Positions 1-6,201 are shown, counted from the first letter of the stretch. The stretch is DNA of 11,418 nucleotides from an uncultured Clostridia bacterium (GCA_934169535.1 CAKPOC010000037.1:1-11418), one strand, 5' to 3'. Made by a program: numbers and translations. Notes: generated by a model from the letters alone, not told the origin.

Positions 1-48
1 CAACTAGATAATATTAACAAAGTTAATTTAAATGCAGAAGATGAATAG
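1..48 (+). CDS. 3' end of an unidentified gene upstream of the F1-like beta subunit (partial)
   Basis: An open frame enters from the left edge and ends with TAG at 46-48, giving the C-terminal tail QLDNINKVNLNAEDE. The stop lies 17 bp before the ATG of the beta-subunit gene, and the AGGAGAGG ribosome site of that gene starts at the stop codon, so the two genes are almost certainly in one operon. In standard atp operons the gene before beta is gamma (atpG). However, this tail does not show the usual gamma C-terminal helix, so identity is left open. Only 15 codons are visible. Confidence 0.4.
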   Translation, partial: QLDNINKVNLNAEDE

Positions 49-65
49 GAGAGGAAGAAAAGTAA

Positions 66-1436
66 ATGGAAACTAAGAGCATTGGAAAAATTATAGGAAT
101 ATCAGACTTAAATATAAAAGTTTTACTAAACAATAATGACATAAAAATAAAAGACATTTTATATTACGTAGATGAAAAAAAGAAAACTCATAGATTTGAA
201 ATAATTGAAATTGACTCTGATATAGTTACTTGTATACCATTTGAAAGTGTTCACGGAGTAAAAAAAGGAATAGACCTAAATTTACAAGAAGGAGGACTTC
301 AAATAGAATATTCTCCTAAAATCTTAGGAAGAATGTTCAACTCTTATGGTGAAACAATAGATGGCGAAGAAAAACTAAAAGATGGACATACAAAAAATGT
401 TTATGAAAAGAAATTATCTATAAAAGATATTGATATAAATGGGGATTTATTGTGGACAGGAATTAAAGTAATTGACTTTTTTGCACCATTACAAAAAGGC
501 TATAAAATGGGTCTAATAGGTGGTGCAGGTGTTGGAAAAACTGTACTTATTAAAGAGCTTATAAATAATATTTACAAAAAGTTTAATTCAAATGCAGTGT
601 TTGTAGGTGTTGGAGAGCGTTCGCGTGAAGGTCAAGAGCTATACCAAGAAATGAAAGATTCTAATTTATTAGATAAAATGTCTATGGTATTTGGACAAAT
701 GGGAGATAGCTCATGCTCACGTTCTAAAGCTATATATGGAGGTCTTACTCTTGCAGAATATTTGAGGGACGAAAAGCAGCAAGATGTATTACTATTTATT
801 GATAATATATATAGATTTATACAAGCACAATCAGAAATTTCTACAGAGCTAAAAAGAATTCCAATAGAAAATGGATATCCAACAACAATGGTTTCGGATG
901 TAAACGAAATAGAGGAAAGAATAAACTCTGTTAAAGATGGATCAATTACTTCTTTCCAAGCAATTTACATTCCAGCAGATGATATAAATGATGACGCTGT
1001 TCAAACTGTTATGACTCACTTGGATGGACAAATTGTTTTAGACAGAAAAATTGCAGAAAAAGGTTTGTACCCAGCTATAAATGTATTTAAATCAACAAGT
1101 AAGGGAATAGATCCAGAAAAGATTGGCTTAAGACATTATAAATTAGTAAGACAAGTTTTAGCATATTTAACAAGATATGAAGAGCTAGAAGAAATTATAG
1201 CTGTTTTAGGAATTGATGAGTTATCAGACGAAGATAAAATGATATTTTATCGTTCAAGAAAATTAAGAAATTATTTTACACAGCCATTATTTGTTTCTGA
1301 AAACTATACTGGAAAACCAGGAAAAATGGTTAATATAAGGGATACACTTCAAGACGTTAGCGATATTTTAGATGGAAAATATGATGATGTCGACGAAAGT
1401 AGTTTATTATATAGGGGTAGCTTAAATGAAGAATAA
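66..1436 (+). CDS. atpD: F1 ATPase/ATP synthase beta-subunit-like protein, divergent
   Basis: This is the catalytic nucleotide-binding subunit of an F1-type rotary ATPase, 456 aa (typical beta is about 460-480). Residues 1-75 form a weakly conserved beta-barrel. Walker A GGAGVGKT is at 152-159 (K158, T159). The catalytic glutamate is E184 in GVGERSREG, followed by R185. Walker B is in DVLLFIDNIYR (D246, with R250 equivalent to the E. coli nucleotide-site arginine). A DELSEED-like lever, DELSDED, is at 384-390. All chemistry residues therefore look intact. Unusual features are the near-invariant MNEPPGAR loop replaced by MGDSSCSR (212-219), VLSR replaced by VLDR, and a C-terminus that stops at LLYRGSLNEE, short of the usual final helix. 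ATG follows AGGAGAGG at good spacing. It overlaps the next gene by 11 bp. It is beta by motif, but it could belong to an alternative F1-like ATPase rather than the housekeeping ATP synthase. Confidence 0.88.
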   Translation: METKSIGKIIGISDLNIKVLLNNNDIKIKDILYYVDEKKKTHRFEIIEIDSDIVTCIPFESVHGVKKGIDLNLQEGGLQIEYSPKILGRMFNSYGETIDGEEKLKDGHTKNVYEKKLSIKDIDINGDLLWTGIKVIDFFAPLQKGYKMGLIGGAGVGKTVLIKELINNIYKKFNSNAVFVGVGERSREGQELYQEMKDSNLLDKMSMVFGQMGDSSCSRSKAIYGGLTLAEYLRDEKQQDVLLFIDNIYRFIQAQSEISTELKRIPIENGYPTTMVSDVNEIEERINSVKDGSITSFQAIYIPADDINDDAVQTVMTHLDGQIVLDRKIAEKGLYPAINVFKSTSKGIDPEKIGLRHYKLVRQVLAYLTRYEELEEIIAVLGIDELSDEDKMIFYRSRKLRNYFTQPLFVSENYTGKPGKMVNIRDTLQDVSDILDGKYDDVDESSLLYRGSLNEE

Positions 1437-1689
1437 TACCGAAAAAAGTGACATTGTAGTTCAGTTATTAAATATAGAGGGTGACGTTACTCAGTATGAT
1501 GACGTAAACTTTATAAAAATAATAAGTGAAAAATATAATTTGATTATTATGAAAGATTATTTGCCAATTATAGGTGAAATTTCTGGTAAAATAGAAATTG
1601 GCAGAAGTGACGAAACAATAAAAATGGAAAACGTAAGAGGTTATTTTATGCACAAGCATAATAAATTTAATTTGTTCTATGCAAAATAA
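1426..1689 (+). CDS. atpC: F1 epsilon-subunit-like protein, beta-sandwich domain only
   Basis: This 87-aa protein begins inside the 3' end of the beta gene (11-bp overlap, AGGGG at 1413-1417 as ribosome site), the position atpC takes after atpD. The pattern of short beta strands, with a D-L-P-I-I-G-E-I-S-G-K-I-E-I segment around residues 44-57 matching the G-I-L-P-x-H-A-P region of epsilon, fits the N-terminal beta-sandwich that clamps the rotor gamma subunit. Usual epsilon is about 130-140 aa. The whole C-terminal two-helix domain, which inhibits ATP hydrolysis in many bacteria, is absent. The stop is clean and followed by an intact gene, so this looks like a natural short form. Sequence identity to epsilon is low, so the call rests mainly on position, size and fold pattern. 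Confidence 0.65.
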   Translation: MKNNTEKSDIVVQLLNIEGDVTQYDDVNFIKIISEKYNLIIMKDYLPIIGEISGKIEIGRSDETIKMENVRGYFMHKHNKFNLFYAK

Positions 1690-1707
1690 CCAGAAAGGGT
1701 AAAACAT

Positions 1708-2274
1708 ATGGAATTAATACTGTATTATATAACAAAAACAAGTGGTATGTTAATATCCTTTTTGGTACTTATGCTAGTAGTAGGAGTGATAAGTTATCTA
1801 TCAATACGAAATTTTAGACAGGACAAAAAGTCGAAAATATTTATTTATGGACTATTTTTACGAATGAAAAAAATAGATGTTTTAAAAATTTCTATTGTTT
1901 TAATAAGGACATTTATATCATGTTATGCTATAATAACAATACAAGAATTTACAATGTGGATTTGTTTTATAATGCTTGCAATTTTAACTATAATAAATAT
2001 TGCAATTACAAGAAAAAGAATAATATATCAAGCAATTTCAACATCAATGCAAATTGTAATGATTTACTTTGTATATGTAATGGATAACTATTTGGCAGAT
2101 ATAGAATTTTCACCAATTATTCTTACAATTAAAACTTGCTTAGTAGTTTTTGTGTTAATTCTTGTTGCGTACATATTCTTAAGGGATATAGATTTAATTG
2201 CAGAAGATAGAGTTAATAAAGAGTTTAAGAAGGGAGAAACAAAGAAAGTTGGCAAAGAAAGTAAAGAAAAATAA
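1708..2274 (+). CDS. Multi-pass membrane protein of unknown function in the F1-like operon
   Basis: I do not recognise a family. The 188-aa product has about five hydrophobic helices (roughly residues 12-33, 58-77, 80-98, 108-127 and 136-159). Positively charged stretches lie between helices 1 and 2 and between helices 3 and 4 (RKR near 102-104), and the C-terminal tail is highly charged (KKGETKKVGKESKEK). Start ATG follows AAAGGG with an 8-bp gap and lies 18 bp after the epsilon stop. Its 3' end overlaps the next gene, so translation is probably coupled. It is not a recognisable Fo a, b or c subunit: I see no a-subunit helix with the conserved arginine and no c-type hairpin with a carboxylate. 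Position suggests a partner, anchor or assembly factor of the F1-like complex; that is inference only. Confidence 0.75.
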   Translation: MELILYYITKTSGMLISFLVLMLVVGVISYLSIRNFRQDKKSKIFIYGLFLRMKKIDVLKISIVLIRTFISCYAIITIQEFTMWICFIMLAILTIINIAITRKRIIYQAISTSMQIVMIYFVYVMDNYLADIEFSPIILTIKTCLVVFVLILVAYIFLRDIDLIAEDRVNKEFKKGETKKVGKESKEK

Positions 2275-3025
2275 CAAAGGAAAAATTAAAAAATTTGGTA
2301 GCAATGATAGAGCAGTTAGGTTTGCGCTTATTATTGCAATAGTTGCATTTGTATTTATAATATATCAAATATTTAATGCAATAGTATCAAGTCAAAAGAA
2401 AATTGATTTATCTGGAAATAGTTATTATCAATATTTTCAAGGAATAAAAGAAGAATATTCAGGTTCTATGAGTGTTGAACAAGTAGATGACAATATAAAA
2501 TTAGTACTGGAAGGTGGAAAAGTTATATATTTAGATTCAACTCCAATGTATTATAAAGATAATCTTGGAAAAGCAATTATTCCAGCTCAAACAGAGCTTG
2601 TAACATCAGAAGGGGATGTGTATAAGTTAGATAAATTTACACAAGTAAATAGAGAAAACTATTCTTCGTATATAAAAAAATTTAATAAAAGTAAGCAAAG
2701 TGAAGTAGCTGGAAGCTTTATATATGACGGAAATGATATGTATTTCTTTTTAGAAACAACAACAATAAGTATTGGTGAAAACGAATATACAGTTTCTCCT
2801 CTTTCTTATGCAATAGTGAATTATAGAACTAATATAGAAATATATGATTACGAAAAAGAACAATATACAGTAATAGACAATGAAGAGGCATTAAAATATG
2901 ATGTAATTGCAACAGGAGTGTCAAATCAATATACAATAAATATGAGTGTTGACTCAGTTGCAACACAAAAAGGAGATAAGCTTTTGATAAAAAGCATGAA
3001 GGATTTACAAGAATATAAATACTAA
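2249..3025 (+). CDS. Single-pass membrane protein with extracytoplasmic domain, unknown function
   Basis: The product is 258 aa from the TTG at 2249, which has AGGGAG at 2231-2236 upstream and overlaps the previous gene by 26 bp. An in-frame TTG at 2198 would add 17 residues but has no convincing ribosome site; no ATG start is available near the beginning. The first ~22 residues are very basic (MAKKVKKNNKGKIKKFG), followed by one transmembrane helix near 24-44. The remaining ~210 residues are rich in beta-forming and polar residues with many Tyr and Asn and should lie outside the membrane. No catalytic motif, lipobox or known domain is visible. With the preceding 5-helix protein it forms a membrane pair at the end of the F1-like operon. 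The pgi gene follows after 30 bp without a terminator. Confidence 0.72.
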   Translation: MAKKVKKNNKGKIKKFGSNDRAVRFALIIAIVAFVFIIYQIFNAIVSSQKKIDLSGNSYYQYFQGIKEEYSGSMSVEQVDDNIKLVLEGGKVIYLDSTPMYYKDNLGKAIIPAQTELVTSEGDVYKLDKFTQVNRENYSSYIKKFNKSKQSEVAGSFIYDGNDMYFFLETTTISIGENEYTVSPLSYAIVNYRTNIEIYDYEKEQYTVIDNEEALKYDVIATGVSNQYTINMSVDSVATQKGDKLLIKSMKDLQEYKY

Positions 3026-3055
3026 AAATTATATACCAAGGAGTAAAATGTATAT

Positions 3056-4363
3056 ATGGAAAATTTAAGATTAAATTTAGAAAATACTGAGTTAGAAACA
3101 GAAGATCTATTAGAATATAGTAGCAAAGTTAGTAAAATACATGAAGAATTACAAAAGAATAAAAATAAGGAAGATGAGTTTTTGGGATGGATAGATCTTC
3201 CACAGAATTACGACAAAGAAGAATTTAGCAGAATAAAAAAGGCTGCAAAAAAAATACAAAAAGATTCTGATGTTTTACTAGTGATTGGAATTGGGGGTTC
3301 TTATTTAGGAGCACGTGCTGTAATAGAAAGCTTAACAAATACTTTTTATAATATGCAGCAAAAAGGACAAAGAAAAACTCCTCAAATAATTTATGTTGGA
3401 AATAATTTAAGTCCAAATTATTTACAAGATGTATTAGATTTTGTTTCTGATAAAGATTTTTCAATAAATGTAATATCAAAATCAGGAACAACTACAGAGA
3501 CTGCTGTAGCATTTAGAATTTTTAGAGAATTACTAGAAGCAAAATATGATTTGAAAGAAGCAAGAGAAAGAATTTATGTCACAACAGATAAGGAAAAAGG
3601 AGCATTAAAAAAACTTGCAGCAAAAGAAAGATATCAAACATTTGTAATTCCAGATAATATAGGTGGAAGATATTCAGTGCTTACTGCAGTAGGACTTTTG
3701 CCAATTGCAACAGCAGGAATTAACATAGACAAATTAATGCTAGGCGCAAAATATGCTATGGAAAAATATAACGATAATAGCTTAAAATATAATGAGTGTT
3801 ATAAATATGCAGTAGCAAGAAATATCTTGTACTCAGATGATAAAAACATAGAAATTTTAGTAAACTATGAACCTAAAATGCACTATTTTACAGAGTGGTG
3901 GAAACAACTTTTTGGTGAGAGCGAAGGAAAAGAAGGAAAAGGAATTTTTCCAACAGGAGCAGAGTTTACTACAGACTTACATTCACTTGGACAATACATT
4001 CAAGAAGGAAGAAGAAATCTATTTGAAACAGTAATAAAAATAGATGAACCAGAAAATGATTTAAAAGTTGGGCTAGATGAAGATGACTTAGATGGACTTA
4101 ATTATTTAACAGGAAAGTCAATAGATTACATTAATAAAAAAGCTATGGAAGGAACAATTAAAGCCCATGTTGATGGGAATGTTCCGAATATAGTAATAGA
4201 AATGAAAAAACTAAATGAAGAAAATTTAGGAAAGCTAATATACTTTTTTGAGCTTAGCTGTGCGATGAGTGGAAAATTACTTGGAGTAAATCCATTTAAT
4301 CAACCAGGAGTAGAAAAGTATAAAAAGAACATGTTTAAGCTATTAGAAAAACCAGGGTATTAA
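3056..4363 (+). CDS. pgi: Glucose-6-phosphate isomerase
   Basis: This cytoplasmic glycolytic/gluconeogenic enzyme interconverts glucose 6-phosphate and fructose 6-phosphate. At 435 aa it is near the ~450 aa of Gram-positive homologues. Visible signatures are VIGIGGSYLG (76-85), the phosphate-binding SGTTTET (143-149), GGRYSVLTAVG (PGI signature 1), the active-site segment FGESEGKEGKG with E288, the catalytic histidine in DLHSLGQ (H309), and NPFNQPGVEKYKK near the C-terminus with K423 (signature 2). E288, H309 and K423 keep the same mutual spacing as the catalytic residues of Bacillus Pgi. The start fits the homologous N-terminus, but the AAGGAG at 3038-3043 is 12 bp from this ATG and only 4 bp from an out-of-frame ATG at 3048. 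It is probably the last gene of the upstream operon; no terminator is visible after it. Confidence 0.97.
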   Translation: MENLRLNLENTELETEDLLEYSSKVSKIHEELQKNKNKEDEFLGWIDLPQNYDKEEFSRIKKAAKKIQKDSDVLLVIGIGGSYLGARAVIESLTNTFYNMQQKGQRKTPQIIYVGNNLSPNYLQDVLDFVSDKDFSINVISKSGTTTETAVAFRIFRELLEAKYDLKEARERIYVTTDKEKGALKKLAAKERYQTFVIPDNIGGRYSVLTAVGLLPIATAGINIDKLMLGAKYAMEKYNDNSLKYNECYKYAVARNILYSDDKNIEILVNYEPKMHYFTEWWKQLFGESEGKEGKGIFPTGAEFTTDLHSLGQYIQEGRRNLFETVIKIDEPENDLKVGLDEDDLDGLNYLTGKSIDYINKKAMEGTIKAHVDGNVPNIVIEMKKLNEENLGKLIYFFELSCAMSGKLLGVNPFNQPGVEKYKKNMFKLLEKPGY

Positions 4364-4421
4364 TATGCTTGAATATTACATTTTAATTGCAAAAATTAAA
4401 ACTGCTTGAAATAAAAAATAC

Positions 4422-4570
4422 ATGGATGATTTGATTAGCATAATAGTGCCTCTGTATAATAAGGAAAAATAAATAAAAAAAATTTAATTATGCCCGATGT
4501 TGATTCTGAAGATATTGCTACATGGAGGGACATTTTACAAGAGGGATATGTTGCTTATGGTCTCAATTGA
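4422..4570 (+). pseudogene. Relic of a family 2 glycosyltransferase
   Basis: Two short fragments in different frames together recall a GT-A fold family 2 glycosyltransferase. Frame one begins with ATG at 4422 and reads MDDLISIIVPLYNKEK before a TAA; ISIIVPLYN is the classic N-terminal beta strand of GT2 enzymes. Frame two, from about 4490, reads MPDVDSEDIATWRDILQEGY and continues VAYGLN to the TGA at 4568-4570; this resembles the ED-x-x-x-W-x-x-I-L-x-x-G-Y-x-A-Y-G-L motif near the GT2 acceptor site. About 150 residues that should separate the two motifs are missing, so this is an internally deleted and frameshifted remnant. The call rests on motif recognition only. Confidence 0.6.
4431..4460 (+). 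promoter_or_regulatory. Candidate promoter inside the glycosyltransferase relic
   Basis: TTGATT at 4431-4436 and a perfect TATAAT at 4455-4460 are separated by 18 bp. It is the best sigma-A-like site I see between pgi and the surface-protein gene and could drive the latter with a leader of about 170 nt. It overlaps the relic coding sequence, and matches of this quality arise by chance in AT-rich DNA. Confidence 0.3.
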
Positions 4571-4602
4571 AAAACAAAGAAACTAGCCGATTTGCTAGTT
4601 TC
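4571..4602 (-). terminator. Orphan hairpin reading as a terminator on the minus strand
   Basis: A perfect 9-bp inverted repeat, GAAACTAGC (4579-4587) and GCTAGTTTC (4594-4602), encloses a 6-nt loop. On the plus strand no T-run follows. On the minus strand the stem is followed at once by TTTGTTTTT, the shape of an intrinsic terminator. There is no minus-strand gene in the window to use it. It may block antisense transcription towards pgi or be left over from a lost gene. Confidence 0.45.
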
Positions 4603-4639
4603 AAAGAACCGAAAAAAATTATAAAAAGGAGAAATTTAT

Positions 4640-5977
4640 ATGAACAAATTATTTAGAAATCGACAAAATTCTGGTATCACTTTGGTGGCACTTGTAGTGA
4701 CTATAGTTATTCTTTTAATTCTAGCAGGAGTTAGTATTAATCTAGTATTAGGAGAAAATGGAATAATAACGCAAGCTAAAAGGGCAAAAAAAGAAACAAA
4801 TGAAGCAAATCAAAGAGAAAATCAAGAACTTAGTGATTTAGATGCAAGGCTAGATGAGCTAGTAGGAGATGAAGCAGGAGGCAGTGGAAACGGAGGAAGT
4901 TCTACTTTACCAATAACTAAAACAACAAAGCCATATATGCCAGGAGATACATTTACAGTAGTAGCAGGAACAACATTAGATAATGGATTAACAATACAAG
5001 ATGCAGCAGAAAATGGTAACCAGTATGTGTGGGTAGAAGTACCAAAAACAGAGACAGTATATCCAAACGCAGGATTAAATATAACAGAATTTACAACAGA
5101 TGATTATGAACATATAGCGAAGGATTTGCATACTTATACAAGCACATATAGAAATGAAACAAGTTATTCAGATGTGCCTGATTCATTTGATAGCAGTGAT
5201 GGTTGGTTTACACCAGAACAGTATGCAGCTCAAGAGCAAAAAATGTTAAAAAGTGTGTATCAAAATGGTGGTTTCTGGGTTGCAAAATACGAAGCAGGAC
5301 TAACAGAAGAAAATCAAAGAACAGTTGAAACACCGGCACCAACAATAGCACCACAATCAAAAGCAAATCTAGTACCATATACTTGGGTAACAAGAACAGA
5401 AGCTAAGAAGCTTGCAGAGATGGTAACATATACAAAAGGAGAAACAACATATACTGGAAGTCTAATGTTTGGAGTGCAATGGGATTTAGTGTTAAAGTTT
5501 ATAGAAACCAAAAAAATTGCAACAGATGCAAAAATAGTATCAAAGTTAAATTCAGACAGTACAACAATAGGAAATTATAAAGATGCAACATTTACAATAA
5601 ATAGAGGAAAGTATGCAACAGTATCAAAAAATTGGAAATTAAGTAACACATGGAATGCATATACAATACCAACAGCAAATTATGTTGGAGAAAATGCTAA
5701 TAAATTAAAGCAAAGTAGTGAAGACGATTGTAACGGAATATTATTATTAACAACAGGAGCAGCAGATCAACATAGCCTAATGAATATATATGATATAGCT
5801 GGAAATGTAGCTGAGTGGACATTAGAGTATACCTCTTACGGTAACGGAGCCTATTCTTGTGTTAATAGAGGAGGCGGTTGCTACGATACAGGCTCTTACG
5901 GTCTTGCGTCTCACCATAGCCAACACCCTACCTTCAACAAAGACGACTACACCGGTTTCCGTCTTTCACTTTATTAG
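4640..5977 (+). CDS. Pilin-like membrane-anchored protein with FGE-sulfatase (C-type-lectin-like) fold and candidate DGR variable region
   Basis: The 445-aa product begins with a short basic segment and a prepilin-like stretch SGITLVALVVTIVILLILAG (about residues 12-31), then a charged helical linker (45-75), a Gly/Ser hinge (about 79-88) and a large domain of the formylglycine-generating-enzyme/SUMF1 fold. Fold markers are GGFWVAKYEAG, YDIAGNVAEWT and a final RGG...TGFRLSLY. The paired catalytic cysteines of true FGE are not recognisable, so a binding scaffold is more likely than an enzyme. The pilin glutamate at mature position 5 is replaced (GITLVA). AAGGAG lies 8 bp before the ATG. The last 48 codons (from 5831) differ sharply in composition from the rest. 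Flanking gene relics and the orphan hairpin suggest an accessory site. It is probably held at the cell surface, exposing the C-terminal domain. Confidence 0.85.
   Translation: MNKLFRNRQNSGITLVALVVTIVILLILAGVSINLVLGENGIITQAKRAKKETNEANQRENQELSDLDARLDELVGDEAGGSGNGGSSTLPITKTTKPYMPGDTFTVVAGTTLDNGLTIQDAAENGNQYVWVEVPKTETVYPNAGLNITEFTTDDYEHIAKDLHTYTSTYRNETSYSDVPDSFDSSDGWFTPEQYAAQEQKMLKSVYQNGGFWVAKYEAGLTEENQRTVETPAPTIAPQSKANLVPYTWVTRTEAKKLAEMVTYTKGETTYTGSLMFGVQWDLVLKFIETKKIATDAKIVSKLNSDSTTIGNYKDATFTINRGKYATVSKNWKLSNTWNAYTIPTANYVGENANKLKQSSEDDCNGILLLTTGAADQHSLMNIYDIAGNVAEWTLEYTSYGNGAYSCVNRGGGCYDTGSYGLASHHSQHPTFNKDDYTGFRLSLY
5831..5977 (+). repeat. Candidate variable repeat (VR) of a diversity-generating retroelement
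   Basis: The region is about 48% G+C (70 of 147 bases by count), against a strongly A-rich upstream gene body. Of its 48 sense codons 20 end in C and only 7 in A, whereas preceding codons mostly end in A or T. Many are NNC codons (TAC, GAC, CAC, AGC, AAC, ACC, GGC, TGC), which adenine mutagenesis of AAC codons in a template would produce. It codes for the ligand-facing part of the FGE/CLec fold between RGG and GFR, the usual position of DGR variable residues, and ends at the stop codon with a non-variable GGTTTCCGTCTT stretch that could be the initiation-of-homing site. No template copy or reverse transcriptase is in the window. Confidence 0.5.
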
Positions 5978-6010
5978 GAAAATCTGGACGATTCAGGGAG
6001 AAAAACTTGA

Positions 6011-6103
6011 ATCAAAAGATTACCATTAAAATCAGATTATGTATTTAAAAGAATATTTGCAAGCGAAGATGGAACATCATACACAGTATCAATAGCAAAC
6101 TAA
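6011..6103 (+). pseudogene. Relic of an Rpn/PD-(D/E)XK nuclease family gene
   Basis: This open frame without a start codon reads IKRLPLKSDYVFKRIFA, then SEDGTSYTVSIAN and TAA. LPLKSDYVFKxIF is the typical beginning of the Rpn recombination-promoting nuclease / PD-(D/E)XK transposase-like family. The remaining ~250 residues expected for that family are absent and the second half does not match it, so this is a short truncated remnant. It is in the same frame as the upstream surface-protein gene but is separated from it by TAG and TGA, probably by chance. The DNA between the surface-protein stop and this relic (5978-6010) shows nothing else. Confidence 0.45.
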
Positions 6104-6112
6104 AATATATAA

Positions 6113-6150
6113 AATGGCTAACTAAAATAGTTAGCCATTAATTGATTTTT
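6113..6150 (+). terminator. Intrinsic terminator upstream of the thrS promoter
   Basis: ATGGCTAACT and AGTTAGCCAT form a perfect 10-bp stem (11 with the flanking A-T pair) around an AAAAT loop, followed by a T-rich stretch ending in TTTTT at 6146-6150. The gap of about 7 nt between stem and T-run makes it imperfect. It separates the surface-protein unit from the thrS unit. Confidence 0.6.
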
Positions 6151-6164
6151 ATGTTTAAAATATA

Positions 6165-6196
6165 TTGACATAAAGTAAAAAAAGAGGTATTATAAT
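6165..6196 (+). promoter_or_regulatory. thrS promoter
   Basis: A consensus TTGACA at 6165-6170 is followed after 17 bp by TATTAT (6188-6193), overlapping a perfect TATAAT at 6191-6196 (20-bp spacing). Transcription should begin near 6200, just before the T-box leader. This is a housekeeping sigma-A type site and the strongest promoter in the window. Confidence 0.8.
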
Positions 6197-6201
6197 ATAT
6201 G

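Noticed and set aside
1468..1707. Minus-strand open frame opposite the epsilon-like gene, and several similar minus-strand frames inside pgi, the surface gene, thrS, the M23 gene and htrA
   Set aside because: They lie inside well-supported plus-strand genes, lack ribosome sites and give Phe/Leu/Ile-rich products that mirror A-rich sense codons.
66..3025. N-ATPase type operon (atpDCQRBEFAG)
   Set aside because: Another gene precedes beta with close spacing, the two proteins after epsilon are too large and unlike AtpQ/AtpR, and pgi rather than Fo genes follows.
4381..4401. TTTTAAT/ATTAAAA inverted repeat after pgi as a terminator
   Set aside because: The seven pairs are all A-T and no T-run follows, so the stem would be too weak.
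4365..4409. Fourteen-codon frame MLEYYILIAKIKTA directly after pgi
   Set aside because: It is too short, lacks a ribosome site and has no recognisable similarity; it is probably chance in AT-rich DNA.
4640..5977. Functional formylglycine-generating enzyme
   Set aside because: The Cys residues near RGGGCYD do not match the spacing of the FGE catalytic pair, and the protein carries a pilin-like anchor.
5978..6010. Continuation of the surface protein through the TAG into the downstream in-frame segment
   Set aside because: The FGE fold ends naturally at GFRLSLY before the TAG, a TGA follows within 11 codons, and the next segment matches a different family.
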